Virus record (IMG/VR): IMGVR_UViG_3300036861_000374
Coordinates: 1-33,543 of that record
Length of the DNA: 33,543 nucleotides
Source: a virus
Strand: one strand, 5' to 3'
The notes under the pieces are model-generated. The model searched no databases, had not been told where the DNA came from, and was given only the letters and a program-made list of their open reading frames with translations. A program made the position numbers and the translations under genes. Of this stretch, positions 1 through 7,115 are shown piece after piece. How positions within the stretch are numbered: the stretch's first letter is position 1; every line of letters begins with the position of its first letter.

Positions 1-82
1 CCGCCTTCCAGTGACCCTCCATCGGTCCGTGCAGCGGATCGGAACCGGAGAACCACACATCCTGCTTCAAGACGTACTTCAT
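1..82 (-). CDS. Partial CDS, N-terminus of an unknown tail-region protein
   Basis: Only the first 27 codons lie in the window; the reading frame is open to the edge. It begins with ATG at 80-82 (MKYVLKQDVWFSGSDPL...), preceded by a purine-rich ribosome binding site (GGGGGCCGAG just upstream). The previous gene stops with TAG at 92-94, leaving a 9-bp gap. In siphoviruses the gene after a tail-terminator-like protein is often the major tail protein, but the visible fragment shows no family motif, so this is only a positional guess. Confidence 0.55.
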   Translation of the reverse strand, partial: MKYVLKQDVWFSGSDPLHGPMEGHWKA

Positions 83-91
83 CTCGGCCCC

Positions 92-586
92 CTATCCGCT
101 CACCATCTCGGTCACATCGAACCGGACCGATGCCTGGCATGTCACCAGCCGGCTTGTGGGAATCATCTGAGGCTCCCGGTACTCCCCCTGGATCCCGAAC
201 TCGCCCTCCCCGGCCTCGAAGATGACCGATGGTGCCCCGAGCTGCCGGTTCGTGCGGATCCGAGCTCGTAGCGAGTCGAGGAAGTCGTCGAACTCGGCCT
301 GCGCCTTCTCGGCATCCGACCGGGAGCGGTAGACAAGCTCCAGCCGGACTGCGTACCGCATCTCTTTGCACCCTCCGCTTCCATTGCTCGTCCCCAGCCG
401 GATCTCGGTGTCCTGATCGAAGAACAGGATCGCCCACCCGAGGTCATGCGCGTTCGTCGGGAACGCAAGGTTGGCGGCCTTGTTGAGGAACGGGGCCGGC
501 GCCCATGCGTACATGACGTCGAGGTGGGCCACGGCCGGGGGCGCGAAGAACGCCGCGATGGCCGAGCGGACGGTAGCCCGGCTCAT
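92..586 (-). CDS. Putative tail terminator / neck protein
   Basis: A 164-residue soluble protein (MSRATVRSAIAAFFAPPAVAHLDVMYAW...). It has no signal peptide or membrane segment. Size, mixed alpha/beta composition and position directly after a head-tail connector fit a tail-terminator or tail-completion protein that caps the tail tube and joins it to the neck. Residues about 80-110 are rich in charged helix-forming residues, and the C-terminal part (FGIQGEYREPQM...FDVTEM) looks strand-rich. ATG at 584-586 overlaps the upstream stop as ATGA, which is why I chose this start over longer readings. I recognise the context better than the sequence, so a different neck role is possible. Confidence 0.55.
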   Translation of the reverse strand: MSRATVRSAIAAFFAPPAVAHLDVMYAWAPAPFLNKAANLAFPTNAHDLGWAILFFDQDTEIRLGTSNGSGGCKEMRYAVRLELVYRSRSDAEKAQAEFDDFLDSLRARIRTNRQLGAPSVIFEAGEGEFGIQGEYREPQMIPTSRLVTCQASVRFDVTEMVSG

Positions 587-1482
587 GGCTTCCTCCACGG
601 GCGCAGCATCTTGCGCGTGTCTGGCGTGAGCGATGGCTGAGGGCCGCCCGGACCGAACGACACGGCAGCGTCCCCGATCTGGGCCCCAGTCGCGTCCACC
701 GGTACATCGGCCAGAGCCTCGACGTGAAGCATGTAGTAGGCCTCCCAGATGATGCGCCGCCGGACAGTCGTGGGCAGCGTGGCGGAGGTGAAGCCCCCGA
801 CGTACGTCACCGTCGCGCGTGGCTGCCATGTCCCCCATGCCGGCGGATCCGTCCAGAAGAAAGGCGCGGGTGTCTCGTCGGGGTCCACGTCCGTGATCGT
901 GAACCGGTCGATCGTCGCCCCTGCGGGCACGGAGACGGAAGTGATGGGCACCGCCGACGGGTGCACGCGGCCCGTCCGGTCGATGAGCAGCGTCTCCGTG
1001 CGCTCCTGCTCCAGAAGCGGACGGCCCAGATACTCCTCGACGAGCTCCTGCGCTTCGATGAGGGCCCCCGAGACCGCCACATCGCTCGAAGTCGTATCGA
1101 GCGTGGCCAGCCGGTACTGCCCGATCGTGACAAGCGGATTGGTTTCCGTGAGCGCCCGCAGATCAGCCCCGATCTCCACTGTGATGTAGCTCTTGTTGGG
1201 GAACGTCTGCTTGCCGGGCGGCCATGTGATCTCGAACTCGGCCAGGAACTCCCCAGGCGTGTCGACGTCGGCGAGCACCCACTGGTACTCGACTGTCCCC
1301 GTCGATCGGGGTTCCACGAAGGCCGCCGCGCTGTCCACCTTGAGTGCCGCAGCAAAGAGGCCACGCATGATGAACCGCACCGACAGGGCAGCGTCCAAGG
1401 GCACCACGGCTCCATTGGCGTCGAGCATGGTCCGGCGGATGGGCGACTGGGTATCGCCGCGCTTGATGAAGAAGTCGGCCAT
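583..1482 (-). CDS. Head-tail connector with BppU-like N-terminal domain
   Basis: A 299-residue protein with two apparent parts. Residues 1-105 (FFIKRGDTQSPIRRTMLD, GAVVPLDAALSVRFIMRG, ending in a strand-rich segment with ITVEIGADL) resemble the BppU N-terminal domain of lactococcal-type baseplate proteins. Residues about 120-299 resemble gp6-like head-tail connectors: an N-terminal helix (ALIEAQELVEEYLGRPLL), the dual-strand middle with TVTYVGGF, a helix (LPTTVRRRIIWEAYYML), and a C-terminal tail ending in LRPWRKP. Connectors of this family form the dodecameric ring below the portal; they are usually 100-200 residues, so the extra N-terminal domain is unusual. The start ATG (1480-1482) shares one base with the preceding stop (TGATG). 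Confidence 0.7.
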   Translation of the reverse strand: MADFFIKRGDTQSPIRRTMLDANGAVVPLDAALSVRFIMRGLFAAALKVDSAAAFVEPRSTGTVEYQWVLADVDTPGEFLAEFEITWPPGKQTFPNKSYITVEIGADLRALTETNPLVTIGQYRLATLDTTSSDVAVSGALIEAQELVEEYLGRPLLEQERTETLLIDRTGRVHPSAVPITSVSVPAGATIDRFTITDVDPDETPAPFFWTDPPAWGTWQPRATVTYVGGFTSATLPTTVRRRIIWEAYYMLHVEALADVPVDATGAQIGDAAVSFGPGGPQPSLTPDTRKMLRPWRKP

Positions 1483-2549
1483 CAGAGAAGCCCTCCAGTG
1501 ACCGCCACAGTGAGCGTGCGCCCAGTCGGCCCCGTGACCCTTGTCGGGTCCCACACGAACGGCGTCTCGGTCTCTCCGGGGATCACCACGCTTGCCACCC
1601 CGGAGCCGCTCGCCATCAGGTCGGCGGCGAGCACGACCGTGACCGTGACCGCCGCCGATCCCGACGAGGACGTGAACCCGATCTCTCCGACGTCGATAGT
1701 CAGGGTGATCGCTGCCGACCCCGACGTGCTCACCTCGCCGATGGCCTCCAGGTTCAGCTCGCCGACGGTCTCGAGGTCCGCCACGCCGGCGGACAATGCC
1801 TGCCCAGCCCCCTCGAGCGGCAGAACCAGATCGGCAACGGCGCTCCCCACGGAAGCCGCGAGGCCCTGAGCCACAAGGTCCCCCGGTGCTTCAAGACCTG
1901 CTGCCCCTGAAGACGACGCGGCACCCTGGGCAGCGAGCGCCCCAGTGACGACGAGACTGCCAGTGCCCGCTCCCGTGGCGAGGCCGGCGCTGGCCGTGGC
2001 CGCAGCCACCGAGAAGGCCCCCGCGCCGTCCGAGGCCCCCAAACCGGCAGACGCTACGGGGATCCCGAGGCCGAGAGCACCAGCGCCAGAGGATGCCCCC
2101 ACGCCGACGGCAGATATCGACACGGGACCGGAGACGTCAGCGATCCCATCGCTCGATGCCGCTCCCGAGGCGGTGAGCGCTACCGTCGTGAGGACGTTGG
2201 CGGACCCACTGGAGGCCCCGAGCCCCGCGGCCCCCAGTGTCGTCGCCACGTCGAGCGCTCCCGAGCCCGACGACGAGGCAAGTCCTGCGGATACCAGCGG
2301 TACCCGCAGACTCAGGTCTCCTGCGCCAGCCGACGAGCCGAGCCCCGCGGACGCGAGCACGGCGAGCACGGACAGCGCCCCCGCACCGGACGATGCGCCA
2401 AGACCGGCGCTCGCCATCGCTGCCGTGGCGAGCAGATTGGCGCCCCCGGAGGACGACGCTAGCCCCTCGGCGACAAGCTGCGGGATCTCAGCAGTCGGAG
2501 TCCTGACGAGCCTGGTATGGCTCGGGAACGCGCGGCCGGTGCGGGCCAT
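1482..2549 (-). CDS. Ala/Gly/Ser-rich 20-residue repeat protein
   Basis: A 355-residue protein built almost entirely of a tandem 20-residue repeat. After a 25-residue leader (MARTGRAFPSHTRLVRTP...), about 15 units follow from residue 26 to about 326, with a pattern close to xSAGLASSSGxAxLxVxxxL. The last about 30 residues (FVWDPTRVTGPTGRTLTV) are not repeats. The same repeat occurs 47 times in the product of 7115-12607, so the two are paralogues. There is no signal peptide or membrane segment. The regular spacing of small residues and alternating hydrophobics suggests short beta strands in a solenoid or fibrous shaft; this is inference. It lies between a beta-sandwich protein and the connector gene, joined to both by TGATG overlaps. 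Confidence 0.72.
   Translation of the reverse strand: MARTGRAFPSHTRLVRTPTAEIPQLVAEGLASSSGGANLLATAAMASAGLGASSGAGALSVLAVLASAGLGSSAGAGDLSLRVPLVSAGLASSSGSGALDVATTLGAAGLGASSGSANVLTTVALTASGAASSDGIADVSGPVSISAVGVGASSGAGALGLGIPVASAGLGASDGAGAFSVAAATASAGLATGAGTGSLVVTGALAAQGAASSSGAAGLEAPGDLVAQGLAASVGSAVADLVLPLEGAGQALSAGVADLETVGELNLEAIGEVSTSGSAAITLTIDVGEIGFTSSSGSAAVTVTVVLAADLMASGSGVASVVIPGETETPFVWDPTRVTGPTGRTLTVAVTGGLL
1577..2474 (-). repeat. 60-bp periodic coding repeat, about 15 units
   Basis: Tandem in-frame units encode 20 residues each within the repeat protein. Units are clearly related at protein level (GLASSSG core) but diverged at DNA level, so they are old or maintained by selection rather than fresh slippage products. 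One unit is 22 residues long (NLEAIGEVSTSG...). Confidence 0.8.
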
Positions 2550-3292
2550 CAGTACACCGCCGCCCTGCTCACGGCCTGAAGCGCTTCAACCTGCGAACGG
2601 CCGCCCGAGCCCCCGAACACAACGACGATCTCGGCATGGTCCCGGGACGTGATGGTCAGGTCCCAGGTCTGCGCGCCGGCGGCGTCGACCGACTTGGCCT
2701 GCCCGACGATCCGCTGGTTGGAGGCGGCGGTGCCGCTCGTCGTGGCGAGGCTGGTCAGCGTCTCCCACGTCCCGCTCGTCGTGTCGGAGTCGTACGTGGT
2801 CGCGTCCCCGGCCGGGCCCTCTCTCGCGCACGCGCCGTAGACGAGCTGGTTCCCGGCGGTCGGCGAGATGGAGATCGAGACGGTCGCTGAGCCGGCGTTG
2901 CCCGTGACCGCCGCGACCGCAACCGGGTTGCCCTGGTCGATCCCTGTCCATTCCTCGATGACGATGGCCTTGGCCACCGGGTTGCCGGCCCCCCACGTGA
3001 ACGTCACGAGGTCGCCGGTCAGCAACTGGACGTTGACGAGCGCGTAGGCGATGTAGCAGGTCGCCCCGGCGTTGGCCGCCCCGGGGTCCTGCAAGGCCGG
3101 GCCAAGCTCGATCCAGGTGTTGCCTCGCGCGTCCGTGACCGTGAGCCCAGGCGCCGCACCGCCGCTCCCGGAGTTGTCGACGGCCACGCGGGCGATCAGG
3201 AGGTTCCCGGGCGCCGTGTCGGCCGTGATCGTCACGGTCGTGGACGCCTGCCCGGTGAGGTTCTGCGTGCTCCCCCGGTCGCCGATCTTCAT
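2549..3292 (-). CDS. Beta-sandwich surface protein, paralogue of a module in the giant repeat protein
   Basis: A 247-residue strand-rich protein. It matches residues about 430-650 of the 1830-residue protein (7115-12607) along its length: shared blocks include LIARVA.DNSG.GGAA, DPGAAN, VIEEWTGI, DSDTTSGTW.TL and QTW..TITSRD. It therefore represents a single module of that protein encoded as a separate gene. The fold is probably a jelly-roll or Ig-like sandwich exposed on the virion; the ligand is unknown. The start ATG at 3290-3292 overlaps the previous stop as ATGA. A much longer reading upstream of this ATG overlaps the 61-residue gene and has non-phage-like composition, so I reject it. Confidence 0.7.
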   Translation of the reverse strand: MKIGDRGSTQNLTGQASTTVTITADTAPGNLLIARVAVDNSGSGGAAPGLTVTDARGNTWIELGPALQDPGAANAGATCYIAYALVNVQLLTGDLVTFTWGAGNPVAKAIVIEEWTGIDQGNPVAVAAVTGNAGSATVSISISPTAGNQLVYGACAREGPAGDATTYDSDTTSGTWETLTSLATTSGTAASNQRIVGQAKSVDAAGAQTWDLTITSRDHAEIVVVFGGSGGRSQVEALQAVSRAAVY

Positions 3293-3474
3293 CCGACCCT
3301 CACCGCCGGGCCCCTGGGCAGGGCGAGTCCCCGCTTGTCGGTCGGGACGACGGTCTTGCCCGTCACGGCCGGGAACACCTCGCCCCGGCGGGCGACGAAC
3401 GGGGTGGCCGCCACGTTGCCCTGGCCCATTCCCGTGACCTCGCCTCGCCTGCTCTTCGCTGGATCGGCCGGCAT
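3289..3474 (-). CDS. Small hypothetical protein
   Basis: A 61-residue basic protein (MPADPAKSRRGEVTGMGQGN...LPRGPAVRVG) with no recognised motif. It is coupled on both sides: its ATG (3472-3474) overlaps the stop of the beta-helix gene as TGATG, and its TGA overlaps the next start as ATGA. These precise overlaps and a frame filling the gap between two clear genes are the main support. Confidence 0.6.
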   Translation of the reverse strand: MPADPAKSRRGEVTGMGQGNVAATPFVARRGEVFPAVTGKTVVPTDKRGLALPRGPAVRVG

Positions 3475-4925
3475 CACACGACCACCGGGGAAGTGAACCA
3501 GGCCTTGCCACTGCCGGCACCGGCTCGGTTGACCAGCCGCACCGTGACCCACGATCCGCCAGTCGGCGTGAACTGGCTGAAGGTCATCGTCAGCCACACG
3601 TCCGTGACCGCATCCGCCGTGAGCGTCTGGGCCGTCACGCCGACCTCCCCGTTGGCGAGGAGTTGGACCTGCGGCGGAGTCGTCGTGCCGTGGTTCGTGT
3701 CGTACTGGATCTGCAGGCTGATCGACGTCCCCACCGCGGCCACGGGGATCTGCAGATCCTGGTCCCCGGGCCCATCGATGCGGTACGAGATGGGACTGGT
3801 CGACGAATCCAGGACGGCCGTGTCGTGCCGCTCCAGCGCCCCCACGGCCTTCAGGGTGGATTGCCCGCCGGCCGGCCGTGGGCGGTTGGAGAAGTCGACG
3901 GCGGGCCCGTTCGCCGAGTTCCCGAAGCCAAGGAGCACCGAGCCTGGCATCGGGGTGCAGAACGGACGAAGCTGGAACCCCGACAGCACTTGCTGGCCCA
4001 TGTGGATGCCCACGGCATATGCCGTCTTCGAGTTGCTGCCCGCCGTGACCCCCACCCGTGGCGTCGGGCAGTTGAAGAGGTTCCAGTCCTCGCTGATCGT
4101 CCCGGAGTCCGTCTGGAGTCCCGTTGCCGTCAGGATCAGGCTGTTCTCGACGACGCAAGCCACCATGCCCGCCTGGTCCGGGCCCACGTACATCGCGTAC
4201 GCGGAGCCGAGCATCGTGCAGTTGTAGACCTTGACCCCGCCGCCCCGGAACGTGCCCGAGCCCCCGTCACGGTTGACGTCGATGAGGTCGCCCGAGCTGC
4301 TCCCCGGGCCCATGATGCAATTGCGGAACACTGCGTTCATGTCCCAGCTCGCCGTGGCGGACGCGTCGACGGCGAACTGGATCATGTAGGCGCTCCCGAG
4401 CCCAGACACGAAGCGGCAGCGGTCGAACATCCAGTTGAGCACCTTGCCCGCGGTGGCGTGGATCCGCATGAGTCGCTCGGCCTCCCAGGCGAAGAAGAAG
4501 CAGTCCTCGAACGTGATGTCGTTGCCGGCGTTGGTTCCACCGGAGAGCACCGTCGGGGATCCGGTTCCGCCCTGGATCGAGAGGTTGCGAAACGTCAGGA
4601 AGTTGGTGCCGCCGAGAACCAACGCTGTAGAGGCGGAGGGCGCAGTCACGTCGTCCGTCGTGTAGGCCGTGAGCAGCACCTGACCGGGGTCGCCCGTGTT
4701 AGCCCCCGTCACGTCGCCAGCTATAATCTGCTCCGCGGTAGGGTTCGTCATGCCGACTGAGGTTGTCTCACGGTACACGCCGCCGCCGACCCACACGGTG
4801 TTCGTAACGGTTGTATCCGCTATCCCGGCGGCTCCGAGGGCCTTGCCGATCGTCGCCCAGGCCGCGCTCGGCGACGTGCCAGCGTTGGCGTCGCTGCCAT
4901 TTTTGCGGACGTAGTACGTGGCCAT
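3474..4925 (-). CDS. Right-handed beta-helix surface protein
   Basis: A 483-residue protein. The N-terminus (MATYYVRKNGSDANAGTSP...AWATIGKAL) is the typical opening of DUF1565-like parallel beta-helix proteins (YYV...GSDANAGTS.A.W.TI..A). Residues about 80-300 contain recurrent short strand/turn patterns (ITFEDCFFF, MFDRCRFVSG, VFRNCIMG, VYNCTMLG, VVENSLIL), as expected for successive helix rungs. Residues about 365-480 form a separate strand-rich C-terminal domain (SYRIDGPGDQDLQIPVAA...WVTVRLVNRAG). Such proteins on virions are often receptor-binding or polysaccharide-degrading, but I see no catalytic signature. There is no signal peptide, unlike the other beta-helix gene nearby. Confidence 0.75.
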   Translation of the reverse strand: MATYYVRKNGSDANAGTSPSAAWATIGKALGAAGIADTTVTNTVWVGGGVYRETTSVGMTNPTAEQIIAGDVTGANTGDPGQVLLTAYTTDDVTAPSASTALVLGGTNFLTFRNLSIQGGTGSPTVLSGGTNAGNDITFEDCFFFAWEAERLMRIHATAGKVLNWMFDRCRFVSGLGSAYMIQFAVDASATASWDMNAVFRNCIMGPGSSSGDLIDVNRDGGSGTFRGGGVKVYNCTMLGSAYAMYVGPDQAGMVACVVENSLILTATGLQTDSGTISEDWNLFNCPTPRVGVTAGSNSKTAYAVGIHMGQQVLSGFQLRPFCTPMPGSVLLGFGNSANGPAVDFSNRPRPAGGQSTLKAVGALERHDTAVLDSSTSPISYRIDGPGDQDLQIPVAAVGTSISLQIQYDTNHGTTTPPQVQLLANGEVGVTAQTLTADAVTDVWLTMTFSQFTPTGGSWVTVRLVNRAGAGSGKAWFTSPVVV

Positions 4926-5263
4926 CAGGTGGAGGCACTCGTACGCCGGCTCTTTTCGAGAGCGCGGCGACCCTTGTCTGTGATCTCAACCCGCATCGGC
5001 ATGCCGCGCTGGCTGTAGACCACCAGACCTACCTTGAACAGCGCCCTGGTTGTCCGCCAGTGAACGGCGGGCCAAGGGCCGAGAACATCGCCCGTGCGCA
5101 GTGCGGAGTACTGTCCGGGACCATGAGTAAGCAGTTCAAGGGCGTATCGCATCTTGGGCGTCAAGCGGTAGGGTTGCTCCGCTACCCACTGGTCCCAGAT
5201 GGCGTCACGCGTAGCCGTGTCGTTGAGCGGCACACCTTCCATCCGTTCGGCCAGCGTCGTCAT
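4925..5263 (-). CDS. Winged-helix-like small protein
   Basis: A 112-residue protein. Residues about 30-100 look like a winged helix: RLTPKMRYALELLTHGP, a helix pair (VHWRTTRALFKVGLVVY), and a wing ending in VEITDKGRRALEKSRR, the standard close of MarR/PadR-type domains. A DNA-binding-type protein inside a block of surface proteins is out of place. It might be a regulator of the late genes, or a small domain reused for protein contacts. It is joined to both neighbours by TGATG overlaps, so it is translated with the two beta-helix proteins. Confidence 0.6.
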   Translation of the reverse strand: MTTLAERMEGVPLNDTATRDAIWDQWVAEQPYRLTPKMRYALELLTHGPGQYSALRTGDVLGPWPAVHWRTTRALFKVGLVVYSQRGMPMRVEITDKGRRALEKSRRTSAST

Positions 5264-6648
5264 CAGTCCACGCTCCCCAAGAGGTCATGGCCGTAGCCCT
5301 GCCACTGCGCCCAGGTCTTCGGACTCCCCAGCCACTGCCACCACGCGCCGGCCGGATCGGGGACGTGGTAGTGATTGCCGGCGAACGTGACCGTCCCGGC
5401 GGTGAAGATCGCGCTCGTCCCGCCGCAGCAGACCAGGAGCCCCGAGGCGTTGGCGGCCATGGTCACGTCGTTGTCGTGGATTGCCACGGAGGCGATGCCT
5501 CCGGGGCAGTCGGTGGATTCCCGGCCCTGGTGCCACACGACGATGCCGCCGGCCGTAGAGGGAGCCTGGACGGTGTTCCCCCACACGTCGGCGTTGCGGG
5601 AGTCGACGACCTGGAGTCCGTCGCCCCCGTTGTTCGTCGAGGTGTTGTTGCGGATCGTGACCGTGCAGTCGACCTCGCTCACGATCCCGATGCCGGTCTG
5701 GTCGTGCACGGTGTTCCCCTCCACGAGGGCCCCGTCGTTGCCCGTGTCGAGCCACAGGCCGTTCCCGACGCCACCCCCGAGGATGTTGTTCCGCACGGTG
5801 AGGTTGACCGTCCGGGCCCACTTCGTGGCGTCGCCCGTGTCGTTGAAGAGCAGATGCTGATTGCCCGTGATCTCGTTGTTCTCGAACCGGTTGTTGGTCG
5901 ACCGGTAGCCGCCCATCCCCGTGGCGCCGTTGTCGAGCGCCTTGCTGTTGATGACGGCGATCGCGTCGTAGTCCGCTGCGATCGCCGTACCGTGAACCTG
6001 CCGTACCGTGACCCCATCGAGTGTCCACCGGACCCCTGGTTTGGCCGCCCCCCACGAGATCGTGTTGGCGATCTTCTCGAACGTCAGGCCCTCCACGCGC
6101 ACGTCTGTGGCCGGGTAGTTGCCACCGATGGCCCCGGGCGAGACCGACGCCTCGAAGGTATGGCCGACAGGGGAAGCTCCGATCCAGATGCGGTCGGCGG
6201 CGTAGTCGAAGAACCACGTGTCGGCCGTGACCGCAGCCCGGCTCCCCACGCGCGAGAGCCACTGCCCGTCGCGGTAGAGCCACTCGTTGTAGTTGCACAA
6301 GTTCGCCGTGAAGCAGGAGCCCTCCGGCGGCGTCTGTTGCGTCTGGCCATTCTTGTACCACTTGCCGGCCGAGAACCTCCAGCCCATGAGCACCTTGGCC
6401 CCCGAGACGATCGTCCCCGGCTCCCCGTGGAGCACCTGCCCCGTCTTGGGCAGCAGGCGCTCGGTGATCCGCCACGTGCCCGCAGAGAGGCAGAACGTCG
6501 TCCCCTCCGGATAGGCGTCGAACGTCGCCTGGAGGCTCATGGCCGGCGTCACCGACATACCGACGCACCCCTGTGCTCGAGCGGGGGCGGGCAGCATGAC
6601 GAGCATCATGAGCACGGCAAGGGCGAGAGCCACGGCGGACCTCCTCAT
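5263..6648 (-). CDS. Right-handed beta-helix protein with Sec signal peptide
   Basis: A 461-residue protein starting MRRSAVALALAVLMMLVM, a classical signal peptide: Arg-Arg, a 15-residue hydrophobic core and a PARA/Q cleavage site near residue 26. The mature part has many NN-type beta-helix rungs (NRFENNEITGN, LTVRNNILGG, ALVEGNTVHD, VTIRNNTSTNNG, DVWGNTVQA, VAIHDNDVTM), typical of NosD/pectate-lyase-like helices. Cys residues (SCFTANLC, CCGG) could form disulfides after export. Substrate unknown. I chose ATG at 6646-6648 because it overlaps the upstream stop as ATGA; an ATG three codons earlier (6657) is the alternative. An exported protein in a virion gene block is odd. Confidence 0.75.
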   Translation of the reverse strand: MRRSAVALALAVLMMLVMLPAPARAQGCVGMSVTPAMSLQATFDAYPEGTTFCLSAGTWRITERLLPKTGQVLHGEPGTIVSGAKVLMGWRFSAGKWYKNGQTQQTPPEGSCFTANLCNYNEWLYRDGQWLSRVGSRAAVTADTWFFDYAADRIWIGASPVGHTFEASVSPGAIGGNYPATDVRVEGLTFEKIANTISWGAAKPGVRWTLDGVTVRQVHGTAIAADYDAIAVINSKALDNGATGMGGYRSTNNRFENNEITGNQHLLFNDTGDATKWARTVNLTVRNNILGGGVGNGLWLDTGNDGALVEGNTVHDQTGIGIVSEVDCTVTIRNNTSTNNGGDGLQVVDSRNADVWGNTVQAPSTAGGIVVWHQGRESTDCPGGIASVAIHDNDVTMAANASGLLVCCGGTSAIFTAGTVTFAGNHYHVPDPAGAWWQWLGSPKTWAQWQGYGHDLLGSVD

Positions 6649-7115
6649 TCGTCCCATACCAAAGTTGCCCGGCAGTCAACAGCGGTCATCGTCCCAGTTC
6701 CGTCGTTAACGACTCTGATCCCCAGCCGGGAGCCAGCGGCGGCGCCCACCGGCTCCCGGCCGAGAGGCCACTGGACGACGATCAGCCCGCCGTTGGTGGT
6801 CAGGTAGCCGCTCGTCAGCACTTCGACGGAGGTGGGTTCCGCACTCAGGGCGGTAAGCCCCGTCCAGCTCGCAGGGCCCTCCGCGGGGTCGTACTTGATC
6901 ACGACCCCCGTCGTGCCCGCCGGAGAGCCCAAGGTGACTGTCCGATAGAGCTCGAAGGCAATATCCGTCTGCGAGGCCGTGGATCCGAACGAGAGCCATG
7001 CTTCGATGAGCCGGCCTTTGTCCGTGACGGGATTGAGCAGGACCAAGCTCTTCACCGCAGCCGCAGCGAGAGCCCCGGTAGTGACCTTGCCCGTAGACAT
7101 CGAGTACTGAGCCAT
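6645..7115 (-). CDS. Strand-rich virion-associated protein
   Basis: A 156-residue protein (MAQYSMSTGKVTTGALAAAAV...) predicted to be mostly beta. It contains RLIEAWLSFGSTASQTDIAF, a PLGREPVGAAAGSRLGIRV block and an acidic C-terminus. This arrangement recurs in small phage structural proteins near fibre genes, which I recognise as a type but cannot name. ATG at 7113-7115 overlaps the stop of the giant repeat gene (TGATG). It may be a fibre cap, adaptor or decoration subunit. Confidence 0.55.
   Translation of the reverse strand: MAQYSMSTGKVTTGALAAAAVKSLVLLNPVTDKGRLIEAWLSFGSTASQTDIAFELYRTVTLGSPAGTTGVVIKYDPAEGPASWTGLTALSAEPTSVEVLTSGYLTTNGGLIVVQWPLGREPVGAAAGSRLGIRVVNDGTGTMTAVDCRATLVWDE

Noticed and set aside
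5287-6807. 506-codon + strand open frame over the beta-helix gene
   Set aside because: Antisense to a gene with a signal peptide and clear rungs; its own sequence is low-complexity Arg/Val/Ala.
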